Part shown: piece after piece, positions 10,871-21,481 of the stretch
How positions within the stretch are numbered: the stretch's first letter is position 1
Layout: the number at the start of each line of letters is the position of its first letter
Origin: Okapia johnstoni
Lineage: Eukaryota; Chordata; Mammalia; Artiodactyla; Giraffidae
Direction: 5' to 3'
NCBI GenBank assembly: GCA_024291935.2
Contig: CM044315.1
Coordinates: 77,358,385-77,422,384, forward strand
Length of the DNA stretch: 64,000 nucleotides
Notes under the pieces: model-generated
Told to the model about the DNA's origin: nothing
What the model saw: only the letters and a program-made list of their open reading frames with translations
Databases searched by the model: none
Made by a program: the position numbers and the translations under genes

Positions 10871-13559
10871 GGGCATCGCTCGAGGGGCCTGGGAGGGGGA
10901 GCCTCTGGGCTGGGGCAGGGCATCAGGGGACGTGGGGGAAGCTCTCCGCCGCTCCCGCCCTGCGGGAAGGGGATTCTGAGCTCCCTGATTGACAGACAAG
11001 GGGGAGGATGCTCCTTCAACGCCTTCCTACTCCCTCCCCACCCCTTTCTCCCCAGGCCGGACCTCCCCGTCCCAAGCCCGTTTTCTCTTTGGCTCTTCCA
11101 GCCTTTACTCATCTCCGTGCCTGTGCTCCAGTCTCTTTCGGAGTGCAGTTTTTACTTCCATCTTCTTGTATCGGTCGCGTGTCTCCCTTCTCCTTCCTCC
11201 ACCTGAACTCATTGCTCACGCCTTCTCTCTCACCTCTCATCCGCCCTCTTTTTCCAGCTGGCTCTCCCCCTGCCTTCTCCCCAGCTTTCCCCACGTGCCT
11301 GCGCTGCCCTGATGCCCCTCGAGGCGGGGCGAAGTCCAATGCCCTCACCCAAGTCTCACTCTTTGTGCAGCTTGACCTCCGGCGGATCTCTCCGCCAGGT
11401 CTCTGGGCAGAAGGCGAAGGCTGCCCAGGCTCTGGCTCTAGGACCCAGAGGTTCTATTACTCCCAGAAGACGTTCTTGCTCCTCCAGCTTTCTGGAACAC
11501 TGCTGGCACCTTTCCTGTTCTTCCTCTACCTAAAACGTGTGGATTTCACAGGGTTACATTGTAGGTTACACTCGAATCACGCTAAAAGCTCCACCCAGCA
11601 ACTGCAGAGTTGAAAACAGGGTGCAGCACAGCTTACTTCAGTTAGACTTGAAGAGGAACTTCCAGTCTGGAGTTGGTTTTGAAAAAAGGGTGCAGAGTCC
11701 TAGCTTTGAGTGTTATTAAGATAGAGTGTCAGGGGCTTGGAATAATTTTCAAGATGACTTCCCTCAAGCTCAGAGTGACATGAGCAGAAACACTGCACTG
11801 TTATTGTATTTCAGGGAGCCTAATATCACAGGGGAACGTCTGCCGCAGCCCAGGGTAGAGGAGCAGAGGATGGGTGTCCAGTGTCTGTGACCGGCTGTCT
11901 TTCTCCTTATCTTACCCTATCTCCTTAGACCAAGCTTCCAGGTGAGTCAGGTGGCTGGAACTGGTGGAACTTGCTCTGGGATGAAGACGGGAGGCATTTG
12001 CCTCCCCTTCAGATCTAGTCCATGGGCCTGGAGCCCCCAGCTTGGCTCTCCTCCCAGTTTTCAGACCCCAGCAGTCCACACAGTGGCCGAGAGCTGGGGC
12101 TTAAAAATCATGCAGACTCTAGTTGAAAGTTCAGCTCTTCTCCTCACTGCTTGTGGGCCCACCTGGGCTCCTGAATGTTCTTTTCACTTGCCGGTAAAAC
12201 TGCTTCTGTCATGACTTCCCTGCGGGGTTACTGGGAGGAAGCAGAGATAATATATGTGTTATCATTGCACCTGAAACTAGCCAGAAGACCCCCTAAGCTC
12301 GGCTTAGCAGTCACTTCTTCTGGGAAGCTCGTCTTGACCTCTGGACTAAGGGCTTCCTCTGGGCCCACACCAGCATCTCTGCACTCACTGCCCTGTGTTG
12401 TCTGTTTCCTTGTCTGTGTGCAGCTCCTGTGTCAGGCCTGGGAGCTCCTCAAGGGCAGGCAGGGGGTGACTTTCCTCTCTGAGTCACCAGCACCCATGGT
12501 TGGGCCAGGGAAAGGGAAGCCCAAGGGGTGGTGAAGAGACCCAGAGGGAGAGACTAAATCCCCGTCCATACCCGTCCGCACCACATAGGTACAGACACAC
12601 ATAGGACCTGCACACCCTCTCTCAAGCTCTCTCTGGCTGAAGGTCCTGGGGTCAGTGAACAGCGATGCTCCATCTGGTCTTCAGTTAGTGGGGAGGGGTT
12701 GTTCTCCCCCATCCCCGCCCACGTCTGCCTGCAGCCTCAGCTGCCCCCTGGTGGCTGCACGTTCAATGAGAGGGTGGATTCAGTAGAGCCTTCAAGCTGG
12801 ACCTTTAGGGGGCTCTTCCCCCTTCAGCACTGAAGACCTTCCTATGGCCGGACCCTGGGGACCTCATAGGTGGTGCAGCACCTTGCACTGCAGGCTTCAA
12901 GGGCAGCTGGGCCTCCAGCACCCCCTCTTTGTGTCTCTAGAAGCCAGCTCCGTGAAAACTTCAGGTCCTGAGTACTATTGGTGGGGCCAGGCTCTGAGGG
13001 ACTTGGCATCAGGTCCTCATGGCACACCTCCCTTTCTCTCAGAAATGGTCCGAGAGCCCCATGGCCTCTGTCTTGAGTCATTATTCCAGAGAATAAAGAA
13101 TGATAATGTTTGTGGTGCCCTGCTCCCTAGAGACCCTGGCCCTGTGGGGAAGAAGAATAGAGAGCTTGATGAGAGAGAGTGAGAGAAAGTTCAGGGACGA
13201 ATCTCAGTGTCGTCTTGAGCAGGCTGGAAGATGGTGGAACCTCTTGGGGGACCCTAATGGGGTTGTGTGGACTGCGCCTCTACCTGCAACCTGGGGGCCT
13301 GCCTCGGCCAACAGGGAAGGGCGCCTTTTCCTGCTTCTCATGAAGCCACTGGGTAGTGGGTGGCCCCGAGAATGGCAGGTGCCAGGGGACGAGCAGGAGT
13401 GTGTAGGGTGAGGATGCATTTGAACAACTGGTTTGGGAGCTGGTGGGATGTCTACAGGGAAAGGACTTAGGGGCATTTGGGTGCATAGGGCAGGTCTGAA
13501 GTGCAGTTGAGCAATTTCTAGTTCAGCCAGAGATTTTGCTTTCAAGCTGGAAGCCCACT

Positions 13560-13800
13560 GGGAGGTTAAGAGGACAGGTCTGGGCCAGGCAGCCTAGACA
13601 CAACACTGATGTGACACTAATACCATGTTGGATAAATCAGTCAACCAAGCTCCAGGTTACTCATCTGTAAACTGGAGGGAGTACATGGTGTCCATTCAAT
13701 AAGAGGTGTTGTGAAGACTCAAAGAAGCAGTGCACATAATACACAGAATAGTGTCAAATGTACAATTAGTGCACACAACAAATGTTAGCTTTTGTCTTAT
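13560..13800 (+). mobile_element. MIR-like ancient SINE fragment
   Basis: Shows the order typical of MIR: a segment like 'tcatctgtaaa' followed by 'gtgaagactcaaag' and a terminal spacing motif. It is followed by a (TTA)n tract at 13797-13816. Strongly diverged. Confidence 0.45.
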
Positions 13801-14587
13801 TATTATTGTTATTATTGCAAGATGAACTCGGTTGAATGCAGGACCACTCTGTGTCAGAGCTAGCAAAATCCTTAGAGTCATTTAGCCCAGTTTAGTATTA
13901 ATAATATTGCACGGTGGAATCTGAAGCCCAAGGAAGGGATGGCCCCTACCCAATGTCATGTGACAAGTCAGGGTGAGAGGCAGGCTAGAGGCTCTGCATG
14001 GCTGGTTGGAACAGAATGTGCTGGGCCCAGCTGCTCCCCTGGACCTCTGGAGGAGCCAACATAATGGGGCTGGTTCATTCTGCATTGCTGAGGCCAGTAC
14101 TGTTCTGTACGTGGACTTTGCAAATGAGTAACTGGGCTCCTGACCAGTTCAAGCTGTGAGCTTGGGGTGTGGGATGGGGATGGTGGTGAGGATGGGTGCT
14201 GGTGAAGTGGAGGAGGGATCGAGGAGGAGAGTGAGCTCCAGCGAGCAGGGAGGAAAAGGAGAGAGAGGGATGGGAAGAAGCTGATGGAAGAATCTTCCAG
14301 GTGCCAAGAGCTAACAGGTTGCAAAAAGAGACTGGGAAGGGCCTTCCCTCCAACCCAAAGGCAGTGATGGTAGTGGTGGTGGTGGTTTGCACGTTGAAGC
14401 TAACAGCTACTTTGTGGTGTGTTGGATGATTTCTGATTGGAGATTTATTCTGATCCTGTTTTTTTGAGGAAAAAATGCAGACTCAGAAATGGCGGTAAAT
14501 TGCTTAAGGTCACACAGTCTGGAAGTGGCATTGGGCCCTGCTCTTTTGACTTTAAATCCACTGTTAATTCTACCTCAATGTAGAGTT

Positions 14588-14620
14588 CCGTGTGTGTGTA
14601 TGAGAGAGAGAGAGAGAGAA
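14588..14620 (+). repeat. (TG)n/(AG)n simple repeat
   Basis: Short TG repeat passing directly into an AG repeat. Confidence 0.75.
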
Positions 14621-15589
14621 ATGGGGAGGTGAAGAGGAAAATAAAGTGTTTGTCCTGTAGCACTCACAGTCCATTGGAAAGAGGCATCTGGGAGCTGGCG
14701 AGTGGTCCCCTTAGTAACTAAGCAGATGCTCGGTAGTGGCTGCTTCTGCCTCCATCCTGCCTGCTCGTTCTTCCACATCTTCCACCTCCAGCACTCTGCT
14801 GAATCTGCTCTCATTAGGAGCACCAGAATCCTGTCTTCTTGTTGCAAGATACAGTGGCCTGTCTGATGCTTCTGCACTCAATACAATAGGATGATGGCCG
14901 TTTTCCCTGGGGAGTCTTCCTGACCACCCTGGTGAAACCTCAGTGCCCCAGGCTCACACAGGCCCATGGACTCACAGCCTCACGTTGGTCATGGTGTTGC
15001 TCTCTGAACAAGAACGCTGATCTCTGTGAGGCAGAGGCCACAGCTACCTTGTTTGTCGTGATGTCCGAGTGTCCAGCATAGGTCCGGAATAACGGGAGGT
15101 CCCTGGTCAATGGTGGTTGAATGAATGTCATAGGGACCTTATCCTCTCTATTTATTTACATTCCTTCCCATGAAGTATCAGCTTCTGAATCAGCATCTTC
15201 AGCCCCATCCCCTCTAGGACCCAGTTACCTCCTGCACAACTCTACAGGAACCTCAGACCAAGATGGAATACTGGATCTCTTACTCATCTGAGCCCCCTGT
15301 GCTTCTAGGGGCACCATCACTCACCCACCCAGGCCAGAGGCGGGATGCACACCAAATCCCCCTCTCTCACCCCACCCCATCTCCCCTGCTTCAGATCTGC
15401 AGCTTGCATGGGTGTTTGCAGCAACCCTCTGTCATTCTTTTTCTCACTCTTGCTTCATGCTCAAACTATCCTCCACACATGGTCACTTGAGAGACCTTTA
15501 CCAAACACAGAGTCAAGCGGGGCCCAGCCCTTCACACCTGTGAGGTGAGGCTCCCTCCTCCAGGAGTGGGCCTGGACTTGAAGCCAGAC

Positions 15590-15790
15590 TTCCTTGGGCA
15601 AGTCTTGTCCTGCCAATTTTATATTAGCACGATGTTGGGCAAGTTAGTAACATAGGTGCGTCAGCGCCTAAATATAAAAATTAAGGGTAAAATGATGCCC
15701 ATATTATTGGGTTTCAGTGAAGAGTAAATGAGTTAATATATGTACAGGAAGCACAGAGTAAATAAATACTTAGTGAGTGTTACCAACAGA
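15590..15790 (+). mobile_element. MIR-like ancient SINE fragment
   Basis: Contains 'ttgggcaagtta', a G-rich block and 'gagtaaatgagttaatatatg', the core order of MIR elements, heavily mutated. Confidence 0.45.
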
Positions 15791-18037
15791 CATCTTTATT
15801 TTCCTCTTTTGCCTGCACTGTCTTAATTAGCCACGAGATGGCACACTGCAGGCGCTCTGCTACTTAACTACTCCAAGCTTTCCTTCCTCCCCTACCACAG
15901 TGCTTCACATCTCAGTGCCTATTTGTTTATGTTCTGGGCTTATGTTTTCCCTTCTGCCAGCTTCACCAACTTCAGAAACTCTTTCTGATACATCTTTCCC
16001 ACTCCAAACTCACCCAGTGGATTATGTTTTCTGTCTGCGAGCTCCTGGAGGGCATGACATCTCCAGGTCACGGGGCAGAGTTCCTGCATAGAAGAAGAGC
16101 TGTGTTTGTCAGATGAATAAATATGTGTCAGCCAGTCCCAGCTCAGCCACTTAAATAATTTGCATGATCTTGGGCAAATCACTTTACCTCTCAAGTTTTT
16201 TTTTTTTTTTCTTAAATGGACATCAAAGAGGTTCTACAACATATCTGAGGAGACAGTCTAGTGCAAAGCCTTAGTAAGATCTGACATGGTATAGACCCAG
16301 GGCCACCTTGCCCAGACACCTGCCTGCCAACCATGGAGCATTCTCATTGCCCACCAGCTATTACCCACTTGTGCTTACTCCTTTCCTCTATCCCAGTTGA
16401 GGGTATTAGAAATGAGTTTACCTCTTCCTAAAGGTCCTTCTTTATCAAGTATGGTCCGGAGTTAGTCTGCAAACTGGCTGGGCTGGGTGGGCCGAGGCTT
16501 AGTTGATGGTTCAACTGAGTCCAGTGGGCTCCCATTCACCTGGAAAGCATAGGCTCAGCCTCCCTGTCCCTGAAAGCCCCACTGTCTTCCTGAATGAGGT
16601 CCTCCTGGGCCTTGTCTTCTTCACTCTGGTTCCTGATGTCCCAGCTCTAGCTGGGGTGGGACACTGCCTCTGTTTGGATGAACTTAGTAATTGTGCCTCT
16701 CCCATAAAAACCCTGAAAACAGTGGTCCTTCCTTAGGACAAACTCCCAGGAGTGGGATGACTCCGTGAAAGAATACAAGCATTTTTGAGGCTCTTGTAAA
16801 GTACATGCTCACCAGTGATTTCTTTAACATTTGAAGCCATTTATACTTAATCAGTTCACTGTAAACAGTGTGGGTGGGGGAAGATTCCAGTTTGCCTTGG
16901 TGCCAAACACTTAAAAATTGTTCACAAAGTATAATACTTTCTTTTTGCCAAATGTCTGTTCTATCCTTTCTCCTTTCTCCTTATTGCTGGCAATATCTTG
17001 AAAAGCCACCAAATGGCAGCACTCACACACAATCCTTGGAATGCTTAATGCCACCAGCAACCGTTTTTTCTGTGTGTAGAGGGGAATCTGCCCAGGCCGA
17101 GGGTCCAAGCATAGTGACCACTGATAGGATCCCTGAGAGATGCTGGGGTGGCTCAAATGGAGACATCACTGGTTGGAAGTCAGGTGTTTGGGATTCTAGA
17201 ACTCACCCTGTCCTGCCTTAATTTATTTACCATTTATTTCCTGAGGACTGCCTGGGGCTACTTTTTATCCAGTCATCACATCAGGAGCATCTATCACCAG
17301 GATTTGTGTCTATATTTACAATTCCTTTTCCTGTACACTGGCTCTCTTAAAAATTGTATGTATCCCACTGCAGATATGCTGGAATTTCTGTATCTGCAAT
17401 GGCACCCTCAGGCATGGGGTCTAGGTTGTTTTCTGTCAGACCCTATCTCTGCCTAAATACCCAATAACTGCCTCACTCCATGTTAAGCAAGAGTTCTACA
17501 GGGTATGGTATCCTATAATATTCCAAATGGAAACCCAGATACAGGGCTATCTATATTCAGAATTCCTAGGGTTTTTATATACCCATATCAATTTACCTGT
17601 TCCCTAGAGAGTGTAATAAGAGACTATAAGATAGTGCAGTTACTTTCTGTTAATCATAAGGGAAGATAGCTGAGGATAAAGCTGTCATGCAGAGATATGC
17701 AGAGATGAAAGTAATCTAGATGTTGAATTGGGGCCTAGGTCAAACTGTGCTTGAAAGCCACACTATGACTAGTTACATGAGCCAATAATTTCTTTTTGCA
17801 GTTGAAGTCAATTTGAGTTTTTGATATATTTTTTGTGGGTTACACCAAAAGGAAACTTATATGATCCAGGAGGATAGCAGAATTATTTCTAATAGTTGTT
17901 AAAACCAATCAGAAGTATCCTAAATTATGCAATTTATCCCCAAACCATATAGATGTATTTTGGCGTTATATTTATCTTCATATTCTTCCCCTGGTAATAA
18001 AATTCCTTCATTAATCATTATATGAGGAGACTTAAAA

Positions 18038-18206
18038 TTAGCAAACTTTCTTTAGGAACACATGGATTCCATTCTTAGATTTTAGGATAATTTGGCATGT
18101 AAGTATGGGAGGCTTGTAGCAGTCTGGAGTCAGCTCGACGTGGAGCGGAGTCAGGGCCAGGGCCATTTTGCATTTAGCCATGGCAAAATGCTGCCCAATG
18201 CAGTTC
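18038..18206 (-). pseudogene. CYP4Z-like exon 12 (open frame)
   Basis: The acceptor is GTCCCCAG and the exon starts [10 protein letters not shown] (the Cys is the heme ligand), ending KKVC then TAA at 18038-18040. At 169 nt it matches exon 12 of the neighbouring CYP4X1. Some conserved CYP4 positions are changed, for example a Pro within the helix after ALAL. Confidence 0.8.
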
Positions 18207-18730
18207 CTGGGGACACCAGGGAGGAAAAATAATACCTGATAAATCTGTATATTATTAGAAACATGAGACAATCTTTTTATACATGACACCTTTTCCAGGG
18301 AAACAAAATCCATATTCCAAACCAAACCAAATTTGTGATAGAATCCAGGAAAGGTTTTAAGTATACTGGGACCATAAAGTTCCTTTGTGTCAAGACCAAG
18401 TGATAGTGAATTGTATCAACAATTGATTCTGCAGGGTCCGTAGAACTATAAAATTTTTCCAAATTATGGAGAAAAAACACTAGTTATACTATTATTTGTT
18501 TAGAAATCTGTGCATTTGAGCATGAGAATATTTTTTTTGACAGAGACAAAAAAGGGTTTTTAATAAGTAAAATATAGAGCATGTAATATTTTACATTCAC
18601 AATTCCACTCTCTGTTGCCACGACAATTTACCCTAGCCTTGAATTTGCAGTAAAGAGCATGAGAATATTAAACCTGGTACACTCAGTGGATTATACTGTT
18701 TGGTAAAGCAGGTTTTTCTTATACCATATT

Positions 18731-18935
18731 GGGCCTTCCCTGGTTGCTCAAAGGGTAAAGAATCTGCCTGCAATGCGTGAGACCCAGGTTCAATCCCTGA
18801 GTCAGGAAGATCCCCTGGAGAAGGGCATGGCAAACCCACTCCAGTATTCTTGCCTGGAAAATTACACGGACTGAGGAGCTTGATGAGCTATAGTCCATGG
18901 GGTTGCAAAGATTCGGATACAACTGAGCAACTACT
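18731..18935 (+). mobile_element. Bov-tA SINE
   Basis: Starts GGCCTTCCCTGGTTGCTCA and carries the tRNA-like box 'ggttcaatccctg' and the trailing 'atacaactgagcaact' shared by all Bov-tA copies in this window. Confidence 0.9.
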
Positions 18936-19655
18936 ACGGGAAAGGGACATTAGGAACTTAGAACAGGAATTTAGATTGTGCCTGGGTGCTGCCAATGTTG
19001 CCTTGTCTGGGGTGGAGATGGCTGGCATCAATACATGCCCACTTGCCAAGGAACAGAGCTGTCCTTTATGAAATTAACTGATCTCTTTGGGGGCTTGTCT
19101 GAACTCCCTGGCCATAAAAGAAGACAAGCCAGGTAATGTGGTAGGGAGCCACCACAGTGCCAGTGAGCTGTGGGCCTAGAATGAATGAATTTTGTCAAAC
19201 AAGCACTATTGTACATTTCCATCCTGTTTACCAGCTTGAGTCTTTTTTTTTTTTATAAACTGTGATGTTCATATGTTTAATTCTTATGCCAAACTTGTTT
19301 TCTGATGAAGACAGCATTGTGCTTTATGCAAGAATGGAAACTTCAAAATAATCACCATAAAGCTTCTAAAACTTATGGGAGAATAAACTAGGATGGTCCA
19401 CAGATATAAGATGAAATCCACAATGTTGGAATAATAAATGTTTAGAGTGGCCCAGACTAGAAGACAAGCCCAAACCACCATTAGAAGAATGAAATACGAT
19501 ATGGTCCAAGATGTATCCTTAAAGTTTTGTCTCAACCCTCAGTCTGAATTGTGAGGATTGATCTTCAGTTCAGTCCAGCCAGCAGAAATTGACTGTGCAA
19601 TTTTCCGTTGTATTTATTGTACAGACTATGTACATTCTAGAAGGTTCCTTCAGTG

Positions 19656-20435
19656 CTACACTGTTGTACTTTTTGTCCCAGCAATTTGAGGGCATGCAAA
19701 TTCCACAAAGTCATCAATAAGAACAGGCCATGCTCCTTCTTCATCATAATTAGACATGTCATCTGCAATCATTGTACTGAAGTCTAAAAGAAGATTCCAA
19801 GTATCTTTTGGTATTGATCGTTTATGATGTTCCAACAAAAATTTATTCCATAAGTCTAAGAATTTAAATCTTCCATTAAGCACTAAATTTCAGTAGGCAA
19901 TGGCCATTTCTAGATCTAAACCTTTTTGTCCTGGATTCTTCGCAAAATTAAAAGTAAACTGGTAGAAATCCTTAAATCGTCCCGGTTCTTTCAATTCTTG
20001 CTCCATCTTGGGTATCTGGGCCTTTAGTTTTTCTATGCTGTCACATCCTAATTCTGTCATGCCATCCATGAACTCCTGTTTGAAGAACTCGCACTGTGTT
20101 GCTGCTCTGAACTTCCACGCGATGATCAACACACTGATGCTGGCTGGATCGAGGGCCAGGTCATCACAGAACTGCTGTATACCATCTATTCCAGTTTTAT
20201 TTTCATCTTGAGGATCTCTGTATCTACTGTATAGTTGTTCTAACTTCTTCCTGTCCAATGATCCTTTTACACTCGCTCGTATATAAAGTTCAGGATTTTG
20301 AAAAAAATTGTCTGTTGCAACATCTAACTTCCAGTCATTTTGAGACAGACAACTTACTGCTGTTTTTTCACTCGATTGTGTGAAGATCATAAACTGACGA
20401 ACTTGATCCTTCTGCGATGATTTCAACTTGTTCAT
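19656..20435 (-). pseudogene. DCUN1D1: DCUN1D1 processed pseudogene (retrocopy)
   Basis: The intronless frame from ATG at 20435 to TAG at 19656-19658 is 780 nt (260 codons), exactly the length of DCUN1D1 (259 aa), with no indels. The parent protein is a scaffold-like co-E3 that promotes cullin neddylation through a UBA-like N-terminus (residues about 8-45) and a C-terminal PONY/DCN1 domain. Near-identity to the mammalian protein is visible throughout, for example [11 protein letters not shown] and [11 protein letters not shown]. Codon 182, normally Trp, is TGA at 19890-19892, which truncates the PONY domain. A 3' UTR, polyA tail and long GC-rich 5' UTR are retained, so a nearly complete mRNA was copied. 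It could still be transcribed but should not yield a full protein. Confidence 0.95.
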
Positions 20436-20722
20436 GTTGGTGTCCTCCAGGCCTCTCCCCTCCTCCTCCGGCTCCGCAGCGAATGGACGGCGGCGGCGGC
20501 GGCGGCTCTTCTCACGGGCTCGCCGGGCTCCCGCTCATGCGCAGTGCGGGGCGGCCCCGGCGCGGCCCGAAGAGGCAGCGCCGGGCCTCTGGGAGGCGGA
20601 GGGACTGGGGCGGGCGGCAGGCCCGGGCGCGGGGGTCCCCCCGGGTTGGTAGGGAGGGCGCGGGCGGGGCAGGGGGCGACGCACGCACAGCGTGCGCAGA
20701 CGTCCTCCCGCCACGCCCGGCC
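20436..20722 (-). other. retrocopied 5' UTR of DCUN1D1, CpG-rich
   Basis: About 290 bases, extremely GC- and CpG-rich, containing a (CCG)n run (CGG on the plus strand near 20480-20510). It contrasts sharply with its AT-rich surroundings because it was imported with the retrocopy. It could act as an orphan CpG island. Confidence 0.8.
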
Positions 20723-20739
20723 CCAGCTTGAGTCTTTAC

Positions 20740-20822
20740 CTTGATCCAGCTGAGAATGGCAGGAAGGCATAGGGGTGTCTTTTTCTCACAATTTTCCTTG
20801 GAGAATCTCAAGGGGTAAAGAT
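20740..20822 (-). pseudogene. CYP4Z-like exon 11, frame broken
   Basis: The acceptor is ATTACAG and the donor GTAAAG. Compared with the family pattern (FDPLRFS...HPYAFLPFSAG) one base is missing in the Asp codon, which makes the fifth codon TGA (20808-20810). One extra A in the following A-run restores the frame for HPYAFLPFSAGSR. The exon keeps its 83-nt length through these two opposite shifts. Confidence 0.85.
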
Positions 20823-21108
20823 CTGTAATGAGAGTGAAGGTCATCCATTCCCCCCATCCCCAAACTCGATACATATCATGAATGCAACTCCTAAAGCTAA
20901 CTCTAGGAACTGACAAAGGCTGGGTACCACAAGCCTACCCTGAAGCTCCTAAAGGCCTGCCATTGAAAACACATCTGGAGCAAGCAGAGACTACAATCTA
21001 GGGGCAGATCTAATATGTCCCTAGGGTAAAAAGCAACCATGAATCATTAGGACAATTAAAATACAATCTAACTTAGCCAAATCTATTGGCTTCACTATTT
21101 TCCCTTCT

Positions 21109-21176
21109 GGGCTTCTCTGGTGGCTCAGACAGTAAAGTGTCTGCCTGCAATTTGGGAGACCCTGGTGCGATCCTTG
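21109..21176 (+). mobile_element. Bov-tA SINE head fused to BovB
   Basis: Starts GGGCTTCTCTGGTGGCTCAG, the usual Bov-tA start, and switches at about 21177 into BovB reverse-transcriptase sequence. Confidence 0.7.
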
Positions 21177-21481
21177 CTGGAGGTGGAACAACAGACTGGT
21201 TCCAAATTGGGAAAGGAGTACATCAAGGCTGTATATTGTCACTCTGCTTATTTAACTTATATGCAGAGTACATCATGCTAAATGCTGGGCTGGAGGAAGC
21301 ACAAGCTGGAATCAAGATTGCCAAGAGAAATATCAATAACCTCAGATATGCAGATGACACCACCCTTATGGCAGAAAGTGAAGAATAACTAAAGAGCCTC
21401 TTGATGAAAGTGAAAGAGGAGAGTGAAAAAGTTGGCTTAAAACTCAACATTCAGAAAACTAACATCATGGCATCTGGTTCC
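21177..21481 (+). mobile_element. BovB LINE reverse-transcriptase fragment, plus strand
   Basis: Encodes CLFNLYAEYIMLNAGLEEA and the catalytic YADD box, then stops early after SEE. It is the inverted counterpart of 22158-22376. Confidence 0.88.

Larger units (their letters stand above)
10871..18037. other. intergenic DNA between PDZK1IP1 and the CYP4 remnant
   Basis: No CYP4 exon signature (heme loop, ExxR helix, I-helix) or other gene was recognised. Ancient MIR-like fragments are visible near 12090-12250, 13560-13800, 14460-14530, 15590-15790 and 16100-16300, along with simple repeats. The rest looks like ordinary diverged intergenic sequence. Confidence 0.5.
19231..20737 (-). mobile_element. 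LINE-mobilised retrocopy unit with 15-bp target-site duplications
   Basis: CCAGCTTGAGTCTTT occurs at 19231-19245 and again at 20723-20737, bracketing the DCUN1D1 retrocopy. The left copy runs into a T tract (19243-19254), the complement of the polyA tail. The right copy abuts the GC-rich 5' UTR end. Such duplications plus a polyA tail are the hallmark of L1-driven retroposition. Confidence 0.93.

Noticed and set aside
11008..11613. 201-codon plus-strand frame downstream of the candidate enhancer
   Set aside because: Low-complexity Pro/Ser/Leu composition from a pyrimidine-rich tract. No splice context, no domain.
18850..19071. Open frame over a Bov-tA element, appearing protein-like
   Set aside because: The same translated motif recurs wherever Bov-tA or BovB tails occur in this window. 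It is repeat-derived, not a gene.
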